DNA from: Andreprevotia chitinilytica DSM 18519
Lineage (GTDB): Bacteria > Pseudomonadota > Gammaproteobacteria > Burkholderiales > Chitinibacteraceae
NCBI RefSeq assembly: GCF_000711875.1
Contig: NZ_JONM01000016.1
Location: forward strand, 33,348 to 97,347
Reading direction: 5' to 3'
Length of the DNA stretch: 64,000 nucleotides
A program made the translations under genes and the position numbers. The stretch's first letter is position 1. Every line of letters begins with the position of its first letter. Below the pieces are notes generated by a model. That model was not told the DNA's origin, did not search any database, and was given only the letters and a program-made list of their open reading frames with translations. Positions 49,945 to 57,347 of the stretch are shown one piece after another.

Positions 49945-50598
49945 ATGGGTTTACTCGACGAACTCAAACAACAAGCCGAATCCACTGCTGCGAACCATGC
50001 GCAAGAGAAGGCGAATTATCAGCGCAACGTGGTCGCGGTCGATGCCGCTTTGCGTCAGGTCTTTGCTTACCTGGATGAATTGGTGCAGCAATTACGCGTG
50101 ATCAAGCCGACCAATGCGCACCGATATCACATCTGGGGTGTTGGCGAATGGACGATGCTGGCGTTCGAGCGTGCGGCAGTCGATATGCGCAAGAAGAGCA
50201 TCGATAGCGCCGATTGGGCCAATACGCTTGAATTCGCCGTGATGTGGAAAGCGCGGGCGCCGTTCTCGGCGAGCTATGGCAGCCAGTCCGAGGCGAATTA
50301 TCTGAAAGACAAGTTGTGGAATCTCGGTTTGAAGCTGGAAGAAAAGATCGTCAAGAACGCGGAAGCAAAATTCCAGCGCGCGATCATCCACATTGAACCG
50401 CATCTGCCCACGCGTTTGCGTTTCGAGGCGGATTTCAATACCGGCCAGATCCAGCTGACCGTGCGCAATCTCGATGGCCTGCAAGAAGATGTCGTGGTGC
50501 TGGAGCCCGAGCAATGCAATACCACGTTGTGCGAAGAGCTGGCCAAGAGCCTGCTAGGCCGGCCCAGCAAAGTGGCCGAGTTGCTCAAGCGTTCCTGA
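49945..50598 (+). CDS. Unassigned subunit in the SMC operon
   Basis: A 217-aa soluble protein with an N-terminal helical/coiled-coil part (residues 1-60, MGLLDELKQQAESTAANHAQ) and a mixed alpha/beta C-terminal part (100-200). I do not recognise the family. It lies between the kleisin- and kite-like genes, 90 bp after the former and 49 bp before the latter, same strand. The ATG 49945 is preferred over 49915 by position after AGGAAAT. Three-gene mksFEB operons lack such a gene, and it does not look like the TOPRIM nuclease (JetD/MksG) of Wadjet systems. Confidence 0.6.
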   Translation: MGLLDELKQQAESTAANHAQEKANYQRNVVAVDAALRQVFAYLDELVQQLRVIKPTNAHRYHIWGVGEWTMLAFERAAVDMRKKSIDSADWANTLEFAVMWKARAPFSASYGSQSEANYLKDKLWNLGLKLEEKIVKNAEAKFQRAIIHIEPHLPTRLRFEADFNTGQIQLTVRNLDGLQEDVVVLEPEQCNTTLCEELAKSLLGRPSKVAELLKRS

Positions 50599-50647
50599 TC
50601 AATAACGTATTCCGGCTGGCCGTGCTGCCCGCCGCCCCAATGGACCC

Positions 50648-51337
50648 ATGGACCAAGCCCTTAATATCCTCGTTGCCCGCCTGCTGTCACACCGCTTCAT
50701 CTCCCGCCGCGATCCGCTCGCTCGCCGCGCGCTGATCGACGAGATGTTCCGCGAAAGTCTGGAACACCGTCTGGAAGAATGCGGCCTGCAATTGCTGGAA
50801 AATCCCTACGCCGAATACATCGCCGTCGGCCTCAAGCCCGAGATGGAAGACTGGGTGTTCGGCGAAGGCGAAAACTGGCTTTCCAACAATATGGGCCTGC
50901 CGCGTGATGCCATCGCTTTGCTGATCGTGCTGTGGGCGCTGATCATCCTGCCCAAGCGCGAGCGGCAGATTGCCCGCGCTGGTACGGCAGGCGATACCCA
51001 ATCCGACATGTTCGGCACCGAAAAACCCATCCAGCGTGGCGAAGAAGTCGCGCCGGGCATTCCGGAAGACGCTGTGTACGCCGACTTCGGCAAGAAGCTT
51101 GGCGGCAAGGCGCGTTTCTCGATGAACCTTGGCCAGCTTGCCAAACTCGGTTTCGCGATCCGCCGCAACAAACTGATCCACGAAGGGCCGCTACTGGACC
51201 TGATGATCGACTACGCCAAACTCGCGCCGCGGATTATCGATGGGGCATTGGCAGAAGTGCTGAAGCTGTCCGGAACGCGTATTGCGGTGGAAGTGGAAAG
51301 CGAAGCGGAAACGTCGGACATCGAGGAAAGCATCTGA
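50648..51337 (+). CDS. mksE: MksE/JetB-like kite subunit
   Basis: A 229-aa protein, size and helical winged-helix character of MksE/MukE/JetB (kite) proteins. Residues about 55-115 are hydrophobic-helical (NNMGLPRDAIALLIVLWALI); the C-terminal part is acidic (EVESEAETSDIEES). Its TGA overlaps the ATG of the SMC gene, the tight coupling usual for mksE-mksB. Assigned by size, order and coupling more than by motifs. Confidence 0.65.
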   Translation: MDQALNILVARLLSHRFISRRDPLARRALIDEMFRESLEHRLEECGLQLLENPYAEYIAVGLKPEMEDWVFGEGENWLSNNMGLPRDAIALLIVLWALIILPKRERQIARAGTAGDTQSDMFGTEKPIQRGEEVAPGIPEDAVYADFGKKLGGKARFSMNLGQLAKLGFAIRRNKLIHEGPLLDLMIDYAKLAPRIIDGALAEVLKLSGTRIAVEVESEAETSDIEESI

Positions 51338-54159
51338 TGTTTCAAATCAAAGAACTCGAAATGATCCACTGGGACTTCTGGCGCGCCATCCGCGTGCCGC
51401 TGGATGCCCAGATCGTCACCATCGTCGGCCCGAACGGCTCCGGCAAGACCACCTTGCTGGATGCGCTACGCACCTTGCTGGCGCTCAAGTGCTCCGGCCG
51501 GCGTGACTACAAGCGCTACGTGCGCAACAACCGTGAGAACTATGCGTGGCTGCGCGGCGTGGTGAGCAATCCGCGCCGGCAAGCGGGCGGCTTGTTCCCC
51601 TATCTGTTTTTCCCGGCGACCAGCGAAGTGGTCACCCTGTTCTGTCGTATCAAGAAGCAGGGCGGGGATTGGGTGCGGCAATACGCCATCGCCGAGGGGG
51701 ATGTCACGCTGAATGCCGAAACGGAATCCGGCTTGCAGTGGCTGGGCGTGAACGAATACAAGCGTCGGTTGGAGCAAGCTGGCCTGACGCCAGCGATTGC
51801 CGAAGTATTGGCGCTGGAGCAGGGTGATACCGACAAGCTGTGCGAATACTCGCCTAAGGCGCTGTTGGAGCTGGTGTTTCAGGTATTTGGCGACAAGCAG
51901 GTGCTCGACCACTATGCGGAAGCCAAGCTGCGGCTCAAGGAGGCCGAGGGCGAGCTGGGCAAGATGGAGCAACAGCTCGCGCAGGTCGGGCTGGATGTCG
52001 AGCGGCTCAAGCTGCGTGCCAACAACTATATAGAGTGGCGTGCGCTACAGGACGATATCCAGCGGCTGGAAAACGAAGCGATTCCGGCGCTCAAGTACGT
52101 CGAGCAATGGGAAAGCCTGCGCGGCTATATCAATCAGTTCAAAGGCAGTCGGCGCAATCTGCGGCAAAAGCAGGATGAGCTGGATGCGCTCGATGTCGAT
52201 TACCGCGCCGCCGAAGCCATTCAGGCCGGCTCGCTGGATGTCGAGCAGTCGGCCCGCGCCGATTACGACGCCGCCTTCGCCGCGTTCCAGTCGGCCCGTG
52301 ACGTTGCACGCGATAGCGAAAAAACGCTGAAGGAAGCTGAGCGCTTGCGCCAGCTGGCTGAGGCCGAGCACGGTGCGGACGCGGTCGCCTTGAATGACCG
52401 ATTGGTGCAACGCCGTGATGCTGCCGGCCGGTTGCGCCAATCGATCAAGGCCATGAAAGACGAACGCCAACAGCTCGCCGAAGCGCAATTTGCGTTCCAG
52501 CAGGGCCGGCAACCGAATCCCGACTTCGTCAAACACATGCGTGCCGCGCTCGATGAGGCCGGTATTCCGCATCAGTTGCTGACCGAGATTGTCGAGGTCA
52601 AGGACAACAGCTGGCAGGATGCGGTCGAAGCGCTGCTGGCGCCATATCGGCACATCATCCTGCTCAACCGCAGCGGCGACCGGCAGCGTGCGTTCGAGCT
52701 GGGGCAACAGCTTAAATACCGCCACTTCATCGTGCCGGAGCGCGAAAGCGTCGGTGGCGCGGCCCCGAACAGCATTCTCGAAATCGTTGAATTCAAGGCG
52801 GATGCGCCGGGCTGGCTGGTCGGCCTGTTGAACCGAACGCAACGCGCCAAAACAGTCGCCGATGGGCATCGACTCGATGGCGACTGGATCACCCGCGACG
52901 GTTATCACAAGGAGCGCCGCGGCGGCCGCGATATCTCTGCCAAGCCGGGTGATTACGCTTTTGGCGAGGCCGCGCGCCAATCACGCTTGGCCGAGGTGAG
53001 CCGTCGTCTCAAAGACTTGAACGAAACGTTGTTGGTGGATGAAGCCAAGCTGGTCGAACTGGAGCGTGAGGCTTCGTCATTGCAGCAGTCGTTGATGGGC
53101 ATGCAGGCGGTTGTCCAGCTTGCCGCCCGCCAGGATGAATTCAGCGCCGTGGCCGCTCGCTTCCCGGAAGAAGAGCAACGTGCGCAAGAGGCTGGCGCTG
53201 CGCTGGCCGCCGCACAAGCCGCGTGGGAAGAAACCCGCAATGCGCGGGAAGAGGGCCGCGTCGCCTACGAAAAACTCAAGGATCAGCGTGGCCGCCTGGA
53301 AAGCCAGGTGAATGCACTGATCGATCAGCTGACGCGCCAGCGTGATGAGCAAAGCCGCCAGATCCGCAATCTGCGTTCCGGCAAGGCCGCGCTGCCGGCG
53401 GCCTTGAAGTCGCCTATCGCCCTCAAGCAATTACGCGACGAGTTCGGCAGCGTGCGCGAGGTGCAACACATGATCGAGCGCGAGCATGCCCGGCTCGAGA
53501 CCGCTGACTGGGAAACGGATGCGACCATCGTCGCCCGGCGCGATAAGGTGGCCGACGACTACGGCGCGCTGGAACGCGATACGCTCCTGCATCGCAACGA
53601 AGTCGAGCGCACCGGCCAACTGACCGACGAGGCGCGCGCTGCTTATATCAATAAGCTCAAGGCGACCGTGCGTGCCTATGGCAAGAACGTGCGGCGACTG
53701 GGCGAGCTGGCTGGTATCGAAGTTGAACTCGATCTGCCGCAGCTGGATAACGATGACCTCACGCTGGCACAGGCTGGCCTGACCGCCCGCTTCAACTTCG
53801 ACCAGAAAGGCATGATGGGCCTGAACGATGGCGAGGCTTCCGGTGGCCAACAGGTGATGAAGTCGTTGATCCTGCTGATCGGTTTGATGATGGATGATGC
53901 CAACCCGTCCGGCTTCGTCTTCATCGATGAGCCGTTCGCGCACTTGGATATCTTCAATATCGATCGCGTCGGCGGCTTCCTGAAAGCCACGCAGGCGCAG
54001 TACCTGATCACCACGCCGCTCACACACAATACCAATGTCTATGGTCCGTCCGAGCTCACGCTCACTACGCGCAAGAAGCAGCCGGGCCAAACGTGGGCGC
54101 CGATCATCGCGCAAACGCGGCGGCGTGTTCGCCCGGTTGAAGCTGTGCCAAGCTTGTAA
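51337..54159 (+). CDS. mksB: MksB/JetC-like SMC ATPase
   Basis: A 940-aa SMC-type ATPase. Walker A GPNGSGKT is at residues 31-38, followed by coiled coil (about 200-390), a hinge-like globular domain (about 400-520; GIPHQLLTEIVEV... YRHFIVPERES), returning coiled coil (560-790), the ABC signature SGGQQ near residue 835 and Walker B FVFIDEPFAHLD near 861. It is far shorter than MukB (about 1480) or canonical SMC (about 1150-1200), in the range of MksB/JetC. With the kleisin- and kite-like partners it should extrude or compact DNA. Confidence 0.82.
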   Translation: MFQIKELEMIHWDFWRAIRVPLDAQIVTIVGPNGSGKTTLLDALRTLLALKCSGRRDYKRYVRNNRENYAWLRGVVSNPRRQAGGLFPYLFFPATSEVVTLFCRIKKQGGDWVRQYAIAEGDVTLNAETESGLQWLGVNEYKRRLEQAGLTPAIAEVLALEQGDTDKLCEYSPKALLELVFQVFGDKQVLDHYAEAKLRLKEAEGELGKMEQQLAQVGLDVERLKLRANNYIEWRALQDDIQRLENEAIPALKYVEQWESLRGYINQFKGSRRNLRQKQDELDALDVDYRAAEAIQAGSLDVEQSARADYDAAFAAFQSARDVARDSEKTLKEAERLRQLAEAEHGADAVALNDRLVQRRDAAGRLRQSIKAMKDERQQLAEAQFAFQQGRQPNPDFVKHMRAALDEAGIPHQLLTEIVEVKDNSWQDAVEALLAPYRHIILLNRSGDRQRAFELGQQLKYRHFIVPERESVGGAAPNSILEIVEFKADAPGWLVGLLNRTQRAKTVADGHRLDGDWITRDGYHKERRGGRDISAKPGDYAFGEAARQSRLAEVSRRLKDLNETLLVDEAKLVELEREASSLQQSLMGMQAVVQLAARQDEFSAVAARFPEEEQRAQEAGAALAAAQAAWEETRNAREEGRVAYEKLKDQRGRLESQVNALIDQLTRQRDEQSRQIRNLRSGKAALPAALKSPIALKQLRDEFGSVREVQHMIEREHARLETADWETDATIVARRDKVADDYGALERDTLLHRNEVERTGQLTDEARAAYINKLKATVRAYGKNVRRLGELAGIEVELDLPQLDNDDLTLAQAGLTARFNFDQKGMMGLNDGEASGGQQVMKSLILLIGLMMDDANPSGFVFIDEPFAHLDIFNIDRVGGFLKATQAQYLITTPLTHNTNVYGPSELTLTTRKKQPGQTWAPIIAQTRRRVRPVEAVPSL

Positions 54160-54194
54160 TCGCCGATCGTTTTCCAACCCATGTCGAGTAGCCA

Positions 54195-54536
54195 ATGAAC
54201 ATTGATCAGTTCCGCGCCTTGTGCGCCGCCCAACCTGCTACGACGGTTGATGTGAAATGGGAGTGCAACGAGGTCTATTCAGTGGGCGAGAAAATGTTCG
54301 CGGTGTTCGGGCTGAATGATGGCCATATCTGCTTCAAGGTCGATCCGGCGCGTTTTCTCGAACTGACCGACATGCCGGGAGTGCGTCCGGCACCGTATCT
54401 GGCGCGGCATCACTGGGTGGCGCTCGACCGCCCGGAAAATCTGCCCGAATCTATGCTGACCGAACTGGTCGCTCAATCCTATTGGCTGGTGCGCAACAAG
54501 CTGCCGGCCAAACTTCGCAATACCTTGCCGCGCTGA
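54195..54536 (+). CDS. MmcQ/YjbR-family protein
   Basis: A 113-aa single-domain YjbR (double-wing DNA-binding-like) protein; VKWECNEVYSVGEKMFAVF and HWVALDRPENLP are the conserved blocks of the family. Cellular role is unknown. It lies 35 bp after the SMC gene and may share its transcript. Confidence 0.82.
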   Translation: MNIDQFRALCAAQPATTVDVKWECNEVYSVGEKMFAVFGLNDGHICFKVDPARFLELTDMPGVRPAPYLARHHWVALDRPENLPESMLTELVAQSYWLVRNKLPAKLRNTLPR

Positions 54537-54560
54537 ACGCGTCGGCTGCTGGAGTATCCC

Positions 54561-55712
54561 TTGCAACAACAATTCAATTTCTTCGCAAGCTGTCCACGTG
54601 GGCTTGAAACGGCGCTGGCCGACGAGCTGACGCAAATTGGCGGCAAATATGTGAAGGCCACCGACGGTGGCGTGGCGTTCGCTGGCAGTTGGCCGGTGAT
54701 GATGAAGGCCAACCTGCAGTCGCGCCTTGCCAGTCGTATCCTATGGCGGCTGGATGAAAAGGCTTACCGCAATGAAGAAGATCTCTATCGGCTGGCGTTC
54801 GAGGTTGATTGGCCGGCGCTGTTTACTTTGCAAAACACGTTCAAGGTCAACGTCACCGCCGTGAAGAGCCCGGTGCGTAGCCCGGAGTTTGCCGGCCTGA
54901 AAGTGAAGGACGCCATTTGCGATCGTTTCCGTCGCGCTACCGGCGAGCGGCCCAACGTGGATACGCATGAGCCGGATATGCGGATTCATCTTTATCTAAC
55001 TGATCGTATCGCGACGCTGTATCTGGATACGTCCGGTGAGGCGTTGTTCAAGCGCGGTTATCGCGTCGAAACCGGTGATGCGCCGATGCGCGAGAATCTC
55101 GCTGCTGGTTTGATCGTGCTCAGTGGCTGGCAAGTGGGTGAGGCGTTCTATGACCCGATGTGTGGCTCCGGCACGCTGTTGATTGAAGCGGCTTGGAAAG
55201 CGCTGAATGTTGCGCCGGGCTCGCGCCGTACCTTCGCATTTCAGCAGCTGCGTAATCATGATGAAAATGGCTGGCAGGCGATTCGCTCGGAAGCCAGGGC
55301 GGCAGAGCGACGCGATCAAGCAATTAATATTGTCGGCAGCGATGTGTCGTCGACCGTGTTGATTGCGGCCAAGGCCAATCTGGAGTCGGCAGGTGTTGCT
55401 GATGTCGTCACACTCAAGCAACTCAACTTCGCTGATGGCAAGCCGACCGCTGAGTCTGGTGTCCTGCTCTGCAATCCACCTTATGGCGTGCGGCTCGATG
55501 AGCTCGAAAAGCTGGCAGAGCTGTATCCGCAATGGGGCTCAGCGTTGAAACAACGTTTCGCCGGCTGGCGGGCTTTCTTCTTCACCGGCGATCCGGAGCT
55601 GGCGCGCGGCATCCGTCTGAAGGCATCGCGCCGTACGCCACTCTTCAACGGCAATATCGAATGCCGCCTGTTTGAATACCGGATGGTCGCCGGCGGCAAC
55701 CGGGACAAGTAA
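54561..55712 (+). CDS. rlmL: THUMP-domain 23S rRNA (guanine-N2)-methyltransferase, RlmL-like
   Basis: A 383-aa class-I RNA methyltransferase: N-terminal THUMP (residues about 45-155) and a Rossmann methyltransferase domain with FYDPMCGSGTLLIEAA (SAM) and LLCNPPYGVRL (the NPPY catalytic motif). It matches the N-terminal half of E. coli RlmL (YcbY), which methylates G2445; the RlmK half is absent. The only start in register is the TTG at 54561, since an internal ATG would cut the THUMP fold. A strong terminator follows 28 bp after the stop. Confidence 0.88.
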   Translation: MQQQFNFFASCPRGLETALADELTQIGGKYVKATDGGVAFAGSWPVMMKANLQSRLASRILWRLDEKAYRNEEDLYRLAFEVDWPALFTLQNTFKVNVTAVKSPVRSPEFAGLKVKDAICDRFRRATGERPNVDTHEPDMRIHLYLTDRIATLYLDTSGEALFKRGYRVETGDAPMRENLAAGLIVLSGWQVGEAFYDPMCGSGTLLIEAAWKALNVAPGSRRTFAFQQLRNHDENGWQAIRSEARAAERRDQAINIVGSDVSSTVLIAAKANLESAGVADVVTLKQLNFADGKPTAESGVLLCNPPYGVRLDELEKLAELYPQWGSALKQRFAGWRAFFFTGDPELARGIRLKASRRTPLFNGNIECRLFEYRMVAGGNRDK

Positions 55713-55740
55713 ATCCAGCTGGTTTTCCGCTCTTATATAA

Positions 55741-55771
55741 ACAAACAGCCCCGCAATGCGGGGCTGTTTGT
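55741..55771 (+). terminator. Intrinsic terminator after rlmL
   Basis: A perfect 14-bp stem ACAAACAGCCCCGC / GCGGGGCTGTTTGT with a 3-base loop and a T-rich tail. It probably works in both directions, and marks the boundary to the Mu-like element. Confidence 0.9.
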
Positions 55772-55832
55772 TTATTGTTCGGTGGTTTTTGCGCTCTGGT
55801 GCCAAGGATTCTGTGGGGTGGTGTCCAGTTTG

Positions 55833-56201
55833 TCACACGTAGCAGTCAGTCACGAACAACCCCAAAAACCAAATAGCGGCGCGGGTTTGAGGCGCGTTTA
55901 CCAGCGCTAGAACCACATGATTCAATGTGCACAAAAGTGAGTGCAAATCAGCCAACTTCTGCACGCGTTTTGGCACGAAACTGATTGATGATGGGCGCAA
56001 CTGATCTTGGCTGCACTCGGGCAGCCATAACGTGTCATTCGCGGCGATGATTTCGTGGACTAATTCAGGATGTAGGGCGCGTATTCGTACGTCGCCTCTG
56101 TGAACCGACATCATGGGGTTCTGCGTTGTGCCGCTGAGTCTTCCTGCCTGCCTTAAGCGTTTCCTGAGCAGTTCTTCTATTTCTTTTTCTGTGAACAACA
56201 T
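55833..56201 (-). CDS. Hypothetical protein at the prophage left edge
   Basis: A 122-aa protein, unrecognised. It has a charged helical N-terminus (FTEKEIEELLRKRLRQAGR) and a hydrophobic C-terminus. The ATG at 56201 is followed by coding-like sequence, but the stop lies two bases inside the proposed left end. Transcribed toward the end of the element, downstream of the repressor. Confidence 0.45.
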   Translation of the reverse strand: MLFTEKEIEELLRKRLRQAGRLSGTTQNPMMSVHRGDVRIRALHPELVHEIIAANDTLWLPECSQDQLRPSSISFVPKRVQKLADLHSLLCTLNHVVLALVNAPQTRAAIWFLGLFVTDCYV

Positions 56202-56273
56202 ACTGAGCCAAATTTGGTCGGCATTTTAACTTGCTGATTTTGGCTGTAATGTATCTGATTGTTTTTCTTTCGG

Positions 56274-56744
56274 TTAGTCGATGGCGCGTTTCAGCTCTTC
56301 GACTTTGTCCGGGCCGACCTTCCCTTTCCAGCCTTTAGCTACAGCCAACTGATACAAAAGCCAAGCTATGTCCCCCTTCATCTTCTGATCAAGATGTGGA
56401 TGGACAGCAAAGTGCTCATCGGCGACGACTACAGCCAATCGGAATAAATCAGCATCTACCTCCGTGCTAGCAGCTATGCGACCCGCTGCTTGAGTCTCCG
56501 CTGATTCATTTCTCCCCGTGTCCTGCGGCCTCTGCTGGCCTGCCTCGGCAGCATGGTAGTGCGCTTTGCGCGCCATATAGCGTTCGGGCACTTCGTACAC
56601 CTTGCGCTTGCCCCCAAGGCCCACACGCACGTCTGAGGGCCACCCTTCACGCTCCGCACGTATGCGTACCCCATCGCGGGTGGTAGGTATGCCTGGAATG
56701 CCTAGCGCCGCTATCTCCGAAGCGCTAAGTAGGTTTTTCTGCAT
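56274..56744 (-). CDS. Mu-like repressor c (HTH_Tnp_Mu_1 domain)
   Basis: A 156-aa DNA-binding protein. The N-terminal 60 residues (SASEIAALGIPGIPTTRDGV) match the Mu-type helix-turn-helix shared by Mu repressor and MuA, and are recognisably similar to the first residues of the transposase in this window (AAELAELKLNNVPATRDGVR). The rest is an Ala/Gln-rich linker and a C-terminal region that probably multimerises. ATG 56744 is chosen over a TTG at 56762. It is divergent from ner, as in Mu, and would repress the early promoter. Confidence 0.8.
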   Translation of the reverse strand: MQKNLLSASEIAALGIPGIPTTRDGVRIRAEREGWPSDVRVGLGGKRKVYEVPERYMARKAHYHAAEAGQQRPQDTGRNESAETQAAGRIAASTEVDADLFRLAVVVADEHFAVHPHLDQKMKGDIAWLLYQLAVAKGWKGKVGPDKVEELKRAID

Positions 56745-56760
56745 CGCAGTTATCTCACAC

Positions 56761-56900
56761 AACTGCTAAACGGTATTTAGCAGTTTCTCGGACATGTTAT
56801 CCGATTAAAAAACAAAGTGTTAACGCAAAATCCGTGATCGCCAGTGCAATTGCTAACTGCTAAGTGTTGACTGCTTAATATTTCGCACTTAAACTGCGAA
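56761..56900. promoter_or_regulatory. Operator cluster and early promoter of the Mu-like element
   Basis: Four boxes of AACTGCTAA type lie between repressor and ner: AACTGCTAAA (56761-56770) and its inverted copy TTTAGCAGTT (56776-56785), AACTGCTAA (56855-56863) and GACTGCTTAA (56869-56878). On the + strand TTGACT (56867-56872) and TAAACT (56890-56895) are spaced 17 bp, forming a promoter for ner and the transposase; box 4 overlaps the -35, and an inverted repeat TTCGCA/TGCGAA (56882-56900) covers the -10. The layout suits repressor and Ner control, as in Mu. Confidence 0.6.
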
Positions 56901-56926
56901 GCAAGTACGACATGTAGGTGAGCAAC

Positions 56927-57285
56927 ATGACAAAAAAACGGCCCAAACAGATTGGCACCGAGCAGACATCGTGGCTGCTTTACGAAAGCGAGGTTGGTCA
57001 CTGCGCAAGCTATCCACGCACTACGGATATAGCCATTCAAACACGCTTTCGACGGTACTAAACCGTCATTGGCCCAAAGGCGAAGACCTGATTGCTAAAG
57101 CCCTCGGCGTGACCCCTCGGACGATCTGGCCAAGCCGGTATCCGGTCTCGGAGCGAAGGAGTCCAGCAGAAGTCTTGGCAATGCACTTCGAGCAAGGGTT
57201 TTGTCACAGCAGCTTACCTCAGGAGTGCGGAAAAATGGGCAGTAATGCGCACTTGGAAGCGAATTGCAGTGACAAAACTGCATAA
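56927..57285 (+). CDS. ner: Ner-like regulator requiring a -1 frameshift
   Basis: Read straight, ATG 56927 (good GGTGAG site upstream) gives only a 44-aa peptide ending at 57061. The second codon set contains A-AAA-AAA (56932-56938), a canonical -1 slippery heptamer. Slipping there yields MTKKTAQTDWHRADIV, then AALRKRGWSLRKLSTHYGYS and HWPKGEDLIAKALG, IWPSRYP: a textbook Ner/Nlp helix-turn-helix protein. Alternatives are a one-base loss in the A7 run, a sequencing error, or a shortened product from the GTG at 56971, which lacks the conserved DWHRADI. Ner represses both early and repressor promoters in Mu. The C-terminus is longer than Mu Ner. Confidence 0.7.
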
Positions 57286-57347
57286 AAGCTTGTTTCTCAA
57301 GGCCAATGAAATTTGTGCCGAATTTGCAACTCTTCTGAGGAAGGACC

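Larger units (their letters stand above)
55831..56762. mobile_element. Left boundary region of a Mu-like prophage remnant
   Basis: From about 55831 the sequence carries Mu-like genes; TGTCACACGTAGCAGTCAGT at 55831-55850 begins with TGT, as Mu-type left ends do, and contains TAGCAGT, the complement of the operator heptamer ACTGCTA found near the repressor. I could not find the matching right end or a 5-bp target duplication, so the exact boundary is a guess. Confidence 0.4.

Noticed and set aside
48581..54159. Classical Wadjet (JetABCD) system
   Set aside because: No TOPRIM-type JetD nuclease is adjacent; the fourth gene (49945-50598) does not resemble it. Kept as a condensin-type operon with an unknown subunit.
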